DNA of 35,124 bases from JBDSLU01 sp039916225 (GCA_039916225.1 JBDSLU010000280.1:1-35124); one strand, 5' to 3'; counted from the stretch's first letter, positions 24,149 to 32,691 are shown. A program made the numbers and translations. Notes: generated from the sequence alone by a model not told the origin.

Positions 24149-24769
24149 ATGAAGCTCATCGTCGGCCTCGGCAATCCAGGGCCGCGCTATCGCGGGACCT
24201 TCCACAACGTCGGCTTCGATGTCGTCGACGAGGTGGCGAGACGCCGGGCAGCGAGCTTCGAGATGGCGCCGGCCGGATCGAATGCCCTGCTGGCACGGGT
24301 CAGGGACGGGAACGGTGGCGCGGTGCTGGTCAAGCCGCTGACGTTCATGAACGTCAGCGGGGATGCGGTCGGCGCCCTGCAGCGCTACTTCCGGATCGAG
24401 CTGGAGGACATGCTCGTCGTCGTCGACGACGTGGCGCTTCCAACGGGCCGGTTGCGGGTGCGGCGGAGCGGGTCGGCGGGGGGCCACAACGGCCTCAAGT
24501 CGATCATCGCGTGCCTGGGTACGGACGGGTTCGCACGGCTTCGGGTGGGTGTCGGGCGCGGCGATCCGCGGCGGGACCTGGCCGATCACGTGCTGTCGCG
24601 GGTCACAGGGGAAGCGCGGGAGACGCTGGTGGAGGCTACGGGCCACGCCGCCGACGCCGCCGAGCTCTTCCTGGGATCCTCGGTCGAGGAAGTGATGTTG
24701 AGGTTCAACGCGGCCCCGAAGGCCGACGACGACGGCGACGGACCACGGGCGGAACGCGGAACAGAGTAA
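24149..24769 (+). CDS. pth: Peptidyl-tRNA hydrolase
   Basis: A 206-residue Pth family esterase that recycles peptidyl-tRNA released from stalled ribosomes. The family residues are present: N9 in GLGNPGPRY, H19 in FHNVGFD, a central VKPLTFMNVSG with its Asn, the Asp of VVDDVALPTG and the Asn of GSAGGHNGLKSI. The C-terminus carries an extra acidic, low-complexity tail of about 15 residues (KADDDGDGPRAERGTE). The GTGAGG upstream of ATG 24149 is the likely Shine-Dalgarno. Position right after rplY is conserved across bacteria. Confidence 0.96.
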   Translation: MKLIVGLGNPGPRYRGTFHNVGFDVVDEVARRRAASFEMAPAGSNALLARVRDGNGGAVLVKPLTFMNVSGDAVGALQRYFRIELEDMLVVVDDVALPTGRLRVRRSGSAGGHNGLKSIIACLGTDGFARLRVGVGRGDPRRDLADHVLSRVTGEARETLVEATGHAADAAELFLGSSVEEVMLRFNAAPKADDDGDGPRAERGTE

Positions 24770-24784
24770 GCAGAGCAGGCACAC

Positions 24785-25234
24785 ATGATCGCAACCAAGC
24801 AGTACGAACTCGTCTACATCGCGGCGCCCGAGGCGACCGAGCAGCAACTCGCCGAGCTGCACGAACTGGTAGCGGGCATCGCCACCAAGTTCAACGGCAC
24901 CATCGACCGCACCGAGGCCTGGGGCCGCCGCCGGCTCGCCTACACGATCGGCCGCCACAAGGAAGGCATCTACGTGCTCGAGGTCATCTCGGGCGGTGGC
25001 GACCTGGTGAAGGAGATCGATCGACGCCTCAAGGTGTCGGACCTGGTCATCCGCCACCTGATCGTCCGCGTCGACGAGGACCTGCTGATTGCGGCGCGCG
25101 CCAAGGCGGAGCGCCAGGCGACGTCGGCCCGCCGCCGTGTGGCGCGCGGCCTGCCGGCCGAGCCGACCCCTGAGGAGCGCATGCGGGCGTCCGCAGCGCT
25201 CGCCGATGATCGCGACGAAGCGGAGGCGTACTAG
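24785..25234 (+). CDS. rpsF: 30S ribosomal protein S6
   Basis: A 149-residue S6 protein, which binds S18 and 16S rRNA in the central domain of the small subunit. The core is typical: QYELVYIAAPEATEQQLAEL, TEAWGRRRLAYTIGRHKEGIYVLE and DLVIRHLIVRVDED. The tail after residue 110 is longer than in E. coli and Arg/Ala/Glu-rich. It begins 15 bp after pth and is followed directly by rpsR. No ssb or priB gene lies between rpsF and rpsR, unlike Bacillus or E. coli. Confidence 0.96.
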   Translation: MIATKQYELVYIAAPEATEQQLAELHELVAGIATKFNGTIDRTEAWGRRRLAYTIGRHKEGIYVLEVISGGGDLVKEIDRRLKVSDLVIRHLIVRVDEDLLIAARAKAERQATSARRRVARGLPAEPTPEERMRASAALADDRDEAEAY

Positions 25235-25236
25235 TC

Positions 25237-25530
25237 ATGGCTGGAGATATGCATCGTTCGAAGAGCAGCACGCCCAAGCCGGCCGAGCGCGGCCAGCGGC
25301 GTCCGGCTGGTGGTGGCGGGTTCCGCCGCCGTCGCGTCTGCAAGTTCAAGTCGGAGAAGATCGACTACATCGACTACAAGGACGTCCGGCTGCTGATGCA
25401 GTTCGTGCCGGAGCGCGGCAAGATCCAGCCGCGGCGCCTGTCGGGCACCAGCGCGAAGTGGCAGCGCAAGCTGCAGGTGGCGTTGAAGCGCGCCCGCGAA
25501 CTGGCTCTCATCCCGTACGCCACGGATTAG
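25237..25530 (+). CDS. rpsR: 30S ribosomal protein S18
   Basis: A 97-residue S18, partner of S6 in the small subunit. The conserved core is clear: RRRRVCKFKSEKIDYIDYKDV and then LLMQFVPERGKIQPRRLSG, followed by AKWQRKLQVALKRARELAL. The N-terminus is a basic Gly/Pro/Arg-rich extension. GGAGG lies 10 nt before ATG 25237, inside the end of rpsF. It precedes rplI by 9 bp. The Cys in VCKFK is single, so this is not the full zinc-ribbon form. Confidence 0.96.
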   Translation: MAGDMHRSKSSTPKPAERGQRRPAGGGGFRRRRVCKFKSEKIDYIDYKDVRLLMQFVPERGKIQPRRLSGTSAKWQRKLQVALKRARELALIPYATD

Positions 25531-25539
25531 GAACGGACC

Positions 25540-25989
25540 ATGATCGAAGTCATCCTCAAGGAACCGGTCGATCACCTCGGCGGCCGCGGCGACGTGGTCA
25601 AGGTGGCCGACGGGTTCGCGCGCAACTACCTGCTGCCGCGCAAGCTCGCGCTGCAGGTCACGGCCGGCAACCAGCGGCAGATCGACGCCGAGAAGAAGCG
25701 CGCCGCCGAGCGCGAGGCGCAGGACCGCAGCGTCGCCGAGGCCATCGCCTCGCGGCTGTCGCAGACCGAATGCGTCATCGCCCGCCGCGTCGGCGAGAAG
25801 GACGCGCTCTACGGATCGGTCACCTCGGCCGACATCGGCGAGGGTCTGGCCCGCCTCGGCTTCGAGGTCGACAAGCGCAAGATCCAGCTGCCCGATCCGA
25901 TTCGCGCCCTCGGCGAGTACACGGTGCCGGTGCGCCTCCACCGCGACGTCACGACGCAGGTGAAGGTGCTGGTCGTCAAGGCCGACTAG
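25540..25989 (+). CDS. rplI: 50S ribosomal protein L9
   Basis: A 149-residue L9 (E. coli 149), bound at the base of the L1 stalk and important for reading-frame maintenance. N-domain MIEVILKEPVDHLGGRGDVVKVADGFARNYLLP, connecting helix with an Ala/Glu/Arg-rich stretch (KKRAAEREAQDRSV), and C-domain DALYGSVTSADIGEGL, PIRALGEYTVPVRLH. The AGGA upstream of ATG 25540 is the likely ribosome site. Last gene of the rpsF-rpsR-rplI group; a strong terminator follows at 26046-26087. Confidence 0.97.
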   Translation: MIEVILKEPVDHLGGRGDVVKVADGFARNYLLPRKLALQVTAGNQRQIDAEKKRAAEREAQDRSVAEAIASRLSQTECVIARRVGEKDALYGSVTSADIGEGLARLGFEVDKRKIQLPDPIRALGEYTVPVRLHRDVTTQVKVLVVKAD

Positions 25990-26005
25990 CGCGTCCGCGC
26001 CAGCG

Positions 26006-26025
26006 AGCCCGGCGTCTGCCGGGCT
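26006..26025 (+). repeat. Hairpin after rplI
   Basis: AGCCCGGC / GCCGGGCT, a perfect 8-bp stem with loop GTCT, 17 bp after the rplI stop. No T-run follows. It may be a 3'-end stabiliser upstream of the true terminator at 26046-26087. Confidence 0.35.
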
Positions 26026-26045
26026 ACGCCGAACAGGCGCTCGAT

Positions 26046-26087
26046 CGAGGTGTTGCGCACTCCGCGTGACACCTCGTTTTGTTTATG
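26046..26087 (+). terminator. Strong intrinsic terminator before dnaB
   Basis: A stem of about 13 pairs: CGAGGTGT with ACACCTCG, continued by two G-U pairs and CGC/GCG, closing loop ACTCC (26059-26063). It is followed by TTTTGTTTATG. This is the best plus-strand terminator in the window and should end the rpsF-rpsR-rplI transcript. The T-tract runs into an in-frame ATG (26085) of dnaB, which bears on where dnaB really starts. Confidence 0.75.
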
Positions 26088-26123
26088 GGAGACTCCGTCT
26101 CCACCTCCACAGGTTCCTCGTCG

Positions 26124-27488
26124 ATGGCCGATTCCGTTCCGTCCGAGCGCCCCGGCGGCGACCGCACGCCGCCGCACAACCTCGACGCCGAACGCTCGGT
26201 GCTCGGCGGCATCCTGCTGCGCAACGACACGTTCAATCACGCGGCGGCGGTGATCAAGGCCGACGACTTCTATCGCGACGCGCATCGCCGCATCTTCGAG
26301 GCGATGATCGAGCTCAACGAGCGCGGCGATGCCATCGACCTGATCACGCTCAAGGAAGCGCTGTCGCGGACGGCGGAGCTCGAGGACGTCGGCGGCGTCG
26401 GCTACCTCGCCCGTCTCATCGACGGCGTCCCGCGCGCGACCAACGTCGAGCACTACGCGAGCATCGTCAAGGAGAAGTCGACGCTGCGGGCGCTGATCAC
26501 CAGCGCCCACGAAATCCTCGCCGAAGCCTACGCTGGCGCCGAGGACGCCGACGAGATTCTCGACGGTGCCGAGAAGCGCATCTTCGAGGTCGCCGACAAG
26601 CGGATCCGATCGGGCTTCATCCCGATCGCCGACCTCGTGCAGGGGAGCTTCGACACCCTCAGCAAGCTGCAGCAGCACCGCGGCCTGGTGTCGGGCGTGC
26701 CGACCGGCTTCACGGAACTGGACGAGATGACCGCCGGCCTGCAGCCGGGCGACCTGATCATCGTCGCCGCCCGCCCGTCGATGGGCAAGACCAGCTTCGT
26801 GCTGAACATCGCCCAGCATGTCGCCATGAATCGCGAGCGGCAAATGACGGTTGGCTTCTTCAGCCTGGAAATGTCGGCGCCGCAGCTGTTCATCCGCCTG
26901 CTCACCGCCGAGGCCCGCATCGACGCGCACCGGCTGCGCAGCGGCTACCTCGCGGCCGACGACTACGGCAAGCTGGTGAAAGCGGTCGGCACGCTCGAGA
27001 CCGCCAAGATCTTCATCGACGACACGGCCTCGATCGGCGTGCTCGAGATGCGGGCCAAGTCGCGGCGCCTCAAGTCCGAGCATGGCCTCGATCTGCTGAT
27101 CGTCGATTACATCCAGTTGATGCAGGGCCGCGGCCGCTTCGACAACCGGCAGCAGGAACTGGCCTCGATCTCGCGCTCCCTCAAGGGGCTGGCCAAGGAA
27201 CTGAGCGTGCCGATCCTGGTGCTCTCGCAGTTGAGCCGGGCTCCCGAGGCGCGCTCCGACCGCCGGCCGCAGCTGTCCGATCTGCGCGAATCGGGCGCCC
27301 TCGAGCAGGACGCCGACGTGGTCATGATGATCTTCCGGCCCGGTGTCTACGAGAAGGACAACCCGGACCTGCAGAACGTCGCCGAGATCATCATCGCCAA
27401 GCAGCGCAACGGCCCGATCGGCACGGCCAACCTGGCCTTCCTCAACCAATACACGCTGTTCGCGAACATCGAACAGGGCATGTCGTGA
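26124..27488 (+). CDS. dnaB: Replicative DNA helicase
   Basis: A 454-residue hexameric helicase (B. subtilis DnaC is 454), which unwinds DNA at the fork. N-terminal domain RTPPHNLDAERSVLGGILL; C-terminal RecA-like ATPase with Walker A ARPSMGKTSF (Lys222 with this start), LSLEMSAPQL-type motif, LLIVDYIQLM (Walker B) and the final FRPGVYEKDN and AKQRNGPIG motifs. The start is uncertain: ATG 26124 is chosen because a strong terminator lies at 26046-26087, making ATG 26085 or TTG 26079 part of its T-tract. A weak promoter (GTGACA 26066-26071, 17-nt spacer, GAGACT) would fit the 26124 start. alr follows within about 10 bp. Confidence 0.95.
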   Translation: MADSVPSERPGGDRTPPHNLDAERSVLGGILLRNDTFNHAAAVIKADDFYRDAHRRIFEAMIELNERGDAIDLITLKEALSRTAELEDVGGVGYLARLIDGVPRATNVEHYASIVKEKSTLRALITSAHEILAEAYAGAEDADEILDGAEKRIFEVADKRIRSGFIPIADLVQGSFDTLSKLQQHRGLVSGVPTGFTELDEMTAGLQPGDLIIVAARPSMGKTSFVLNIAQHVAMNRERQMTVGFFSLEMSAPQLFIRLLTAEARIDAHRLRSGYLAADDYGKLVKAVGTLETAKIFIDDTASIGVLEMRAKSRRLKSEHGLDLLIVDYIQLMQGRGRFDNRQQELASISRSLKGLAKELSVPILVLSQLSRAPEARSDRRPQLSDLRESGALEQDADVVMMIFRPGVYEKDNPDLQNVAEIIIAKQRNGPIGTANLAFLNQYTLFANIEQGMS

Positions 27489-27498
27489 ATTGCCTGCC

Positions 27499-28665
27499 GT
27501 GACGGCCCGGCCGACCTTCGCCCGGGTCGATCTCGACGCGCTCTCCCGCAACTTCCGCACCCTGGCTGGCTTCGTCGCCAGCGGACGTCCCGCTCCCGGC
27601 CAGCCGGCCGATCGGGCCAGGCCGGGTGTCATCGGCGTGGTCAAGGCCAACGCCTACGGGCATGGCGCGGTGCGGGTCGGGCTGGCGCTCGAAGCGGCCG
27701 GCGCCTCGATGCTGGCCTGCGCCGACATCGCCGAAGGCGTGACCTTGCGCGAGGGCGGCGTCACCGTGCCGATCCTGATCTTCGGCGCGATGAGCGTCGG
27801 CGACGTCGACGGCATCTTCGACCACCAGCTGACGCCGACGGTGTCGACGCCGTCGGCAGCCAAGACGCTGGCTGCGGCGGCGACGCGGCACAAGGTCCGC
27901 CTGTCGTGTCACCTGAAGATCGACACCGGCATGAACCGCCTCGGGTTCCGTCACGATCAGCTCGATCGCACGATGCCGCCGATCGCGGCCAGTCCGGCCC
28001 TGGCCATCGAGGGCGTCTACACCCACTTCGCCACCGCGGACGTGCCCGACGATCCGCTGTTCGGCGAGCAGCGGCTGCGCTTCGAGGTGGCCCGGCGGAC
28101 GCTGGCCGGCCTCGGCATCCGGCCCCGCGTCACCCACATGGCCAACAGCGCGGCGATGCTGCGCGACGAGCGGGTGTGGTTCGACTACGTGCGGCCCGGG
28201 CTGCTGCTCTACGGCCTGGTGCCGCCGCCGCTGGCGACGACGCTGGCCCTCGAGCCGGTCATGAGCCTGACCAGCACCGTCGTGTCGGTGAAGGGCGTCC
28301 GGCCCGGCGAAGGCGTCAGCTACGGCATGCGCTTCCGCACCGACGTGCCGCGGCGGATCGCGGTGGTGCCGGCCGGCTATGCCGACGGCATCGACACCCG
28401 CAGCGGCAATCGCGGGGTGGTGCTGGTGCGCGGCCGGCGCGTCCCGATCGTCGGGGCGATCTGCATGGACATGATGATGATCGACGTGACCGACGTCCGG
28501 GTCGAGCCGGGCGACGAAGTCGTCATCGTCGGCCAGCAGGGGGCCGAGCGGCTCGACATCCGCGAGATCGCCGCGACCATCGGCGCCATCCCATGGGAGC
28601 TGCTGTGCCGCATCGGATCGCGCATCGAGCGGGTCTACGCCGGCGGGCTCCGGAGCCCGCGGTGA
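27499..28665 (+). CDS. alr: Alanine racemase
   Basis: A 388-residue fold-type III PLP enzyme making D-alanine for peptidoglycan. PLP lysine at K49 in VVKANAYGHGA; catalytic tyrosine at Y275 in SYGMRF; KIDTGMNRLGF and HMANSAAML are also typical, and the C-terminal domain has CMDMMMIDVTD. The start is ambiguous: GTG 27499 gives the normal family N-terminus (MTARPTFARVDLDALSRNFR), while TTG 27490 (three residues longer) lies closer to an AGGG. It follows dnaB by 10 bp and precedes radA by 69 bp. Confidence 0.95.
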   Translation: MTARPTFARVDLDALSRNFRTLAGFVASGRPAPGQPADRARPGVIGVVKANAYGHGAVRVGLALEAAGASMLACADIAEGVTLREGGVTVPILIFGAMSVGDVDGIFDHQLTPTVSTPSAAKTLAAAATRHKVRLSCHLKIDTGMNRLGFRHDQLDRTMPPIAASPALAIEGVYTHFATADVPDDPLFGEQRLRFEVARRTLAGLGIRPRVTHMANSAAMLRDERVWFDYVRPGLLLYGLVPPPLATTLALEPVMSLTSTVVSVKGVRPGEGVSYGMRFRTDVPRRIAVVPAGYADGIDTRSGNRGVVLVRGRRVPIVGAICMDMMMIDVTDVRVEPGDEVVIVGQQGAERLDIREIAATIGAIPWELLCRIGSRIERVYAGGLRSPR

Positions 28666-28734
28666 CCGGCCGCTTCGGCATCGGCGCGTCGTCCCCGCGA
28701 AGCACGGTGACGACGACTGGGCGAGAATAGAGCC

Positions 28735-30129
28735 GTGGCCGTCAAGCCCGCCAAGACCGTCTACGCCTGCCAGGACTGCGGCGCCCAGTCGCCGAAGTGG
28801 CTGGGCCGCTGCCCCGACTGCGGCGCGTGGAACACGATGGTCGAGGAGCGCGCGGCGGCGCCGATCGCCGCCGGCGGCACCGAGACGCGCTACGCCACGC
28901 CGGCGCTGGGGCCGGGCCGCTCGGCGACCGCGCAGCGCTACGCCGACGTCAGCCTGGCTGCCGTCGATCGCATCAGTACCGGTCTCTCCGAGCTCGATCG
29001 CGTGCTCGGCGGCGGCGTCGTCCCGGGTTCGCTGGTCCTGCTCGGTGGCGAGCCCGGCATCGGCAAGTCGACGCTGCTCCTGCAGGCGGCGGCGCACTTC
29101 GCCCGCGCGGTCGGGCCGGTGCTCTACGCCTCGGGCGAAGAGAGCGAGCCGCAGATCAAGGCGCGCGGCGAACGCCTCGGCGTCGGCGACGATCCGCTCT
29201 ACCTGTTCGGCGAGACCTGTCTCGAGCGCGTCCTCGACGAGGCCATGCGGATCAAGCCGGCGCTGCTCGTGATCGACTCGATCCAGACCGTCTTCTCGAA
29301 CAAGCTGCAGTCGGCGCCGGGCAGCGTGGCGCAGGTGCGGGAAGCGGCGACGCAGCTGCTGTTCGCGGCCAAGGGCCAGCACGTGCCGACCTTCATCATC
29401 GGCCACGTCACCAAGGATGGCGCGCTGGCCGGGCCGAAGGTCCTCGAGCACGTCGTCGACACCGTGCTCTACTTCGAGGGCGAGCGTCACCACGCGCACC
29501 GCGTCGTGCGCGCGGTGAAGAACCGCTTCGGCGCGGCGTCCGAGGTCGGCGTCTTCGAGATGACCGGAACCGGCCTGCAGCCGGTGCCGAATCCGTCGGC
29601 GCTGTTCCTCGCCGAGCGGCCCGATCGGGTCGCCGGCTCCGCGGTGCTCTGCGCCATCGAAGGATCGCGTCCGCTGCTGGTCGAGGTGCAGGCGCTGGTC
29701 AGCACCAGCACCTACGGCTACGCCAAGCGGACGGCCAACGGCCTCGACGCCAACCGCGTGTCGCTGCTGCTCGCCGTCCTCGAGAAGCGGGCCGGGCTGA
29801 TCATGTCGGGCGACGACGTCTTCGCCAATGTCGCCGGCGGTCTGTCGGTCGACGAGCCGGCGGTCGATCTGGCCGTGGTCGCGGCGCTGGCCTCGAGCCT
29901 GCGCAACCGGCCGGTGCGCGGTTCGACGGCGCTGTTCGGCGAGGTCGGCCTGGCCGGCGAAGTCCGCCGCGCCACGCACGCCGCGTTGCGGGTGCGCGAA
30001 GCGGCCCGCCTCGGCTTCACCCGCGTCATCCTGCCGCCCGACAGCGTGCCCAAGGCCGACGTGCCGGCCGGTGTGACGCTCGTACCGGTGGGCAGTGTCG
30101 GCGAGCTGCTGGACGCCCTGTTCGACTGA
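28735..30129 (+). CDS. radA: DNA repair protein RadA
   Basis: A 464-residue RecA-like branch-migration helicase acting in homologous recombination. Four-Cys zinc finger at the N-terminus (C12, C15, C26, C29; ACQDCGAQSPKWLGRCPDCG), Walker A GGEPGIGKSTLL with Lys111, the RadA-specific KNRFG at 262-266, and a Lon-protease-like C-terminal domain (about 290-450; VEVQALVS, GLAGEVRR). The start is GTG 28735, which places the zinc finger at the normal distance. It begins 69 bp after alr; plsC starts 2 bp after its stop. Confidence 0.96.
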   Translation: MAVKPAKTVYACQDCGAQSPKWLGRCPDCGAWNTMVEERAAAPIAAGGTETRYATPALGPGRSATAQRYADVSLAAVDRISTGLSELDRVLGGGVVPGSLVLLGGEPGIGKSTLLLQAAAHFARAVGPVLYASGEESEPQIKARGERLGVGDDPLYLFGETCLERVLDEAMRIKPALLVIDSIQTVFSNKLQSAPGSVAQVREAATQLLFAAKGQHVPTFIIGHVTKDGALAGPKVLEHVVDTVLYFEGERHHAHRVVRAVKNRFGAASEVGVFEMTGTGLQPVPNPSALFLAERPDRVAGSAVLCAIEGSRPLLVEVQALVSTSTYGYAKRTANGLDANRVSLLLAVLEKRAGLIMSGDDVFANVAGGLSVDEPAVDLAVVAALASSLRNRPVRGSTALFGEVGLAGEVRRATHAALRVREAARLGFTRVILPPDSVPKADVPAGVTLVPVGSVGELLDALFD

Positions 30130-30131
30130 CG

Positions 30132-30878
30132 ATGCCTCCCTACCACTGGTGGCGCACCGTGTTCTTCCTGATCCCCGCCATCGCGGTCTACACGACCGTG
30201 CTCGGGACGATCTCGCTGGCGTCGTCGTTCTTCGATCGATCCGGCCGCTTCGCGCACAAGTGTGCCCGGGCCTGGTCGTGGGCGATCCTCAAGACGACCG
30301 GCGTGACCGTCGAACTCGCCGGGCTCGATCGGCTGCCGCGCGGCACCAGCTACGTCTTCGCCGCCAACCACCAGAGCATCTACGACATCCCGGTGCTGTT
30401 CTGGGCGCTCACCTTCGAGCTGCGGATCCTGGCCAAGGCGTCGCTCGGCGCGTTTCCGTTTCTCGGCTGGCACCTGGCGCGGACCGGCCACGTCCTGGTC
30501 GACCGCAGGAATCCCGGGGCCGACCTGTTCCGCCAGGTGCGGACGCTGATGCAGGCCGGCTACTCGCTGATCGTGTTCCCGGAGGGTACCCGCAGCCCGG
30601 ACGGGACGCTGGCTCGCTTCCGCGCCGGCACCTTCATGATGGCCATCGAGGCTGGTCTGCCGGTGGTGCCGGTCGCCGTCGACGGCAGCCGTTTCGTGAT
30701 GCGCAAGGGCCAGCTGATGACGTCGCCGGGGCACGTCCGCGTCACCGTGCTCGATCCGATCCCGACCGCGGGCCGGCGGCCGGACGAAGCCCGCGCCTTC
30801 GCCCGCCAGGTCCAGGAGGCGATTGCCGGCGTGGTCGGACACGGCCCCGAGCCGACGCGCGAGGCGGTGACGGCGTGA
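30132..30878 (+). CDS. plsC: 1-acylglycerol-3-phosphate acyltransferase (PlsC family)
   Basis: A 248-residue membrane-associated acyltransferase that acylates lysophosphatidic acid for phospholipid synthesis. A hydrophobic N-terminal helix (WWRTVFFLIPAIAVYTTVLG) anchors it. The acyltransferase motifs are complete: NHQSIYD with H80 and D85, and FPEGTRS with E151 and R154, then the third and fourth motifs FRAGTFMMAIEAGLPVVPVAV. It lies 2 bp after radA, and its TGA overlaps the GTG start of the B3/B4 protein (GTGA), so translation is coupled. Confidence 0.93.
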   Translation: MPPYHWWRTVFFLIPAIAVYTTVLGTISLASSFFDRSGRFAHKCARAWSWAILKTTGVTVELAGLDRLPRGTSYVFAANHQSIYDIPVLFWALTFELRILAKASLGAFPFLGWHLARTGHVLVDRRNPGADLFRQVRTLMQAGYSLIVFPEGTRSPDGTLARFRAGTFMMAIEAGLPVVPVAVDGSRFVMRKGQLMTSPGHVRVTVLDPIPTAGRRPDEARAFARQVQEAIAGVVGHGPEPTREAVTA

Positions 30879-31546
30879 CCCTCGACGTCGCCGCGGCGCT
30901 CGCGCCGATCGTCGTGCCGGCCGTCCTGGCCTTCGATGGCGTGACCGTCGCCGAGCACGATCATCGGCTCGACGCGCCATTCGCCGAAGCCGAGGCCCGC
31001 CTGCGGTCTGCCGGCCCGGTCCTCGACGACGCGCTGCAGCGGACGCGCGTGCTGTATCGCAGCATCGGCCTCGATCCGACCAAGACCCGGCCCTCGTCCG
31101 AGGCCCTGCTGCGGCGGGTGCGGCGCGGCGACGCGCTGCCGCGGGTCAACACGATCGTCGACCTCTGCAACTGGTGCTCGGTCGAGACGCAGATCGCCTT
31201 CGGCGTCTACGACCGCGACCGCATCAGCGGCGACACCCTGGCGTTGCGGCTCGGCACCGATGGCGAAGGCTACGAGGGCATCCGCAAGGACCGCGTCAAC
31301 GTCGGCGGTCGCCTCACGCTGGTCGACGCCGAGGGCCCGTTCGGCAACCCGACCTCGGACTCGCTGCGGACGTCGGTCTCGGCCGCGACGACGCGCGTCC
31401 TCTTCGTGCTGTTCGCACCGGCGTCGACGCCCGCGGCCGACTACGCCCGCGCCGTCTCGCTCACCGCCGAGCGCGTCGTGGCCTGGGCGGGCGGGGTGGA
31501 AGCGGCCCGGTTGCTATACTCGCCGGCCGGAAGGGCGGCGTCATGA
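30875..31546 (+). CDS. B3/B4 tRNA-binding-domain protein (PheT-like)
   Basis: A 223-residue free-standing protein resembling the B3/B4 domain of phenylalanyl-tRNA synthetase beta, which in PheT edits mischarged Tyr-tRNA. Recognised from RTRVLYRSIGLDPTKTRPSSEALLRRV, LPRVNTIVDLCNWCSVETQIAFGVYD and FGNPTSDSLRTSV, the pattern of stand-alone B3_4 proteins. Its GTG start overlaps the plsC stop, and its stop overlaps the ispDF start (ATGA). Its role is unknown: stand-alone members might edit or bind tRNA, but this is only family-level inference. Confidence 0.8.
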   Translation: MTLDVAAALAPIVVPAVLAFDGVTVAEHDHRLDAPFAEAEARLRSAGPVLDDALQRTRVLYRSIGLDPTKTRPSSEALLRRVRRGDALPRVNTIVDLCNWCSVETQIAFGVYDRDRISGDTLALRLGTDGEGYEGIRKDRVNVGGRLTLVDAEGPFGNPTSDSLRTSVSAATTRVLFVLFAPASTPAADYARAVSLTAERVVAWAGGVEAARLLYSPAGRAAS

Positions 31547-32691
31547 ACGTGTCGGTGATCATCGCGGCGGGCGGGCAGGGCACGCGCCTCGGTGCCGGTG
31601 TCCCCAAGCAGTGGCTGGCGCTCGGCGGGCGGACGCTGCTCGAGCGATCGGTCGCCGCCTTCGACGCCCATCCGCGCGTGACGGAGATCGTGATCGTCGT
31701 GCCGCCCGGGAGCACCGACGCGCCGATCCCGCCGACGACCACGACCCAGCGCGTCGTCACCGGCGGCGCGCGACGCCAGGACTCGGTCGCCGAGGGCTTC
31801 GCCGCCGTCTCGGCGCAGGCGTCGGTGATCCTCGTGCACGACGCGGCGCGGCCGTTCGTCAGCGCCGCGGTGATCGACCGCGCCATCGACGGCGCCATCG
31901 AGAGTGGGGCGGTGGTGCCGGCGGTGCCGGTGCACGACACGGTGAAACAGATCGTGCCCGGCGACACGCGCGTGGTCGGGACCCTGCCGCGCGAGACGCT
32001 GTTCCTGGCCCAGACGCCCCAGGCGTTCCGCCGCGAGGTCCTGGCGGCCGCCATCGAGGCCGGGCGCGGCGGCGCCTCCGGCACCGACGAAGCGATGCTC
32101 GCCGAACAGGCCGGCCATGAGGTGCGGCTGGTGGCCGGCGACGATGCCAACGTGAAGATCACGACCGCCGCCGATCTCGAGCGGGCGCGGGCCCGATCGG
32201 CGCCGCCGGCCTTCCGCGTCGGCACCGGCTACGACCTGCACGTGTTCGCCGAAGGCCGGCCGCTGATCCTGGGCGGCGTGCGCATTCCCCATGATCGCGG
32301 GCTGCGCGGCCATTCGGACGCCGACGCGGTGTGCCACGCCATCACCGATGCGATCCTCGGCGCGGCCAATCTCGGCGACATCGGCCGGCTGTTCCCGGAC
32401 ACCGATCCGCGTTACAAGGACGCCGACAGCCTGGTGCTGCTCGCCGACGCCGCCGCCCGCGTGCAGGCGGCCGGGTGGCAGGTGATCAACGTCGACGTGG
32501 TGGTGATCGCCGAACGGCCCAAGATCGGTCCGCACGCGACGGCGATGCAGGCCTCGCTCGCCGCGGTGCTCGGCGTCGAGGCCGGCGCCATCGCCATCAA
32601 GGGCAAGACCAACGAAGGCGTCGATGCGACCGGTCGCGGCGAGGCGCTGGCGGTCCACGCGGTGACGCTGATCGCGCGCGTCCCGTCATGA
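31543..32691 (+). CDS. ispDF: Bifunctional IspD/IspF, MEP pathway
   Basis: A 382-residue fusion. The N-terminal IspD half (about 1-215) is the CTP:MEP cytidylyltransferase: AAGGQGTRLGAGVPKQW, VHDAARPFV, QTPQAF and DDANVKIT. The C-terminal IspF half (about 224-382) is the MECDP synthase: GTGYDLHVFAEGRPLILGG, zinc-site region LRGHSDADAVCHAITDAIL, DIGRLFPDTDP and KTNEGVDATGRGE. It catalyses steps three and five of the MEP pathway, and the IspE step between is encoded at 20268. Fusions are known mainly in alpha- and epsilonproteobacteria. Start ATG 31543 overlaps the previous stop and has a GGAAGGG ribosome site; its stop overlaps rlmB (ATGA). Confidence 0.95.
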   Translation: MNVSVIIAAGGQGTRLGAGVPKQWLALGGRTLLERSVAAFDAHPRVTEIVIVVPPGSTDAPIPPTTTTQRVVTGGARRQDSVAEGFAAVSAQASVILVHDAARPFVSAAVIDRAIDGAIESGAVVPAVPVHDTVKQIVPGDTRVVGTLPRETLFLAQTPQAFRREVLAAAIEAGRGGASGTDEAMLAEQAGHEVRLVAGDDANVKITTAADLERARARSAPPAFRVGTGYDLHVFAEGRPLILGGVRIPHDRGLRGHSDADAVCHAITDAILGAANLGDIGRLFPDTDPRYKDADSLVLLADAAARVQAAGWQVINVDVVVIAERPKIGPHATAMQASLAAVLGVEAGAIAIKGKTNEGVDATGRGEALAVHAVTLIARVPS

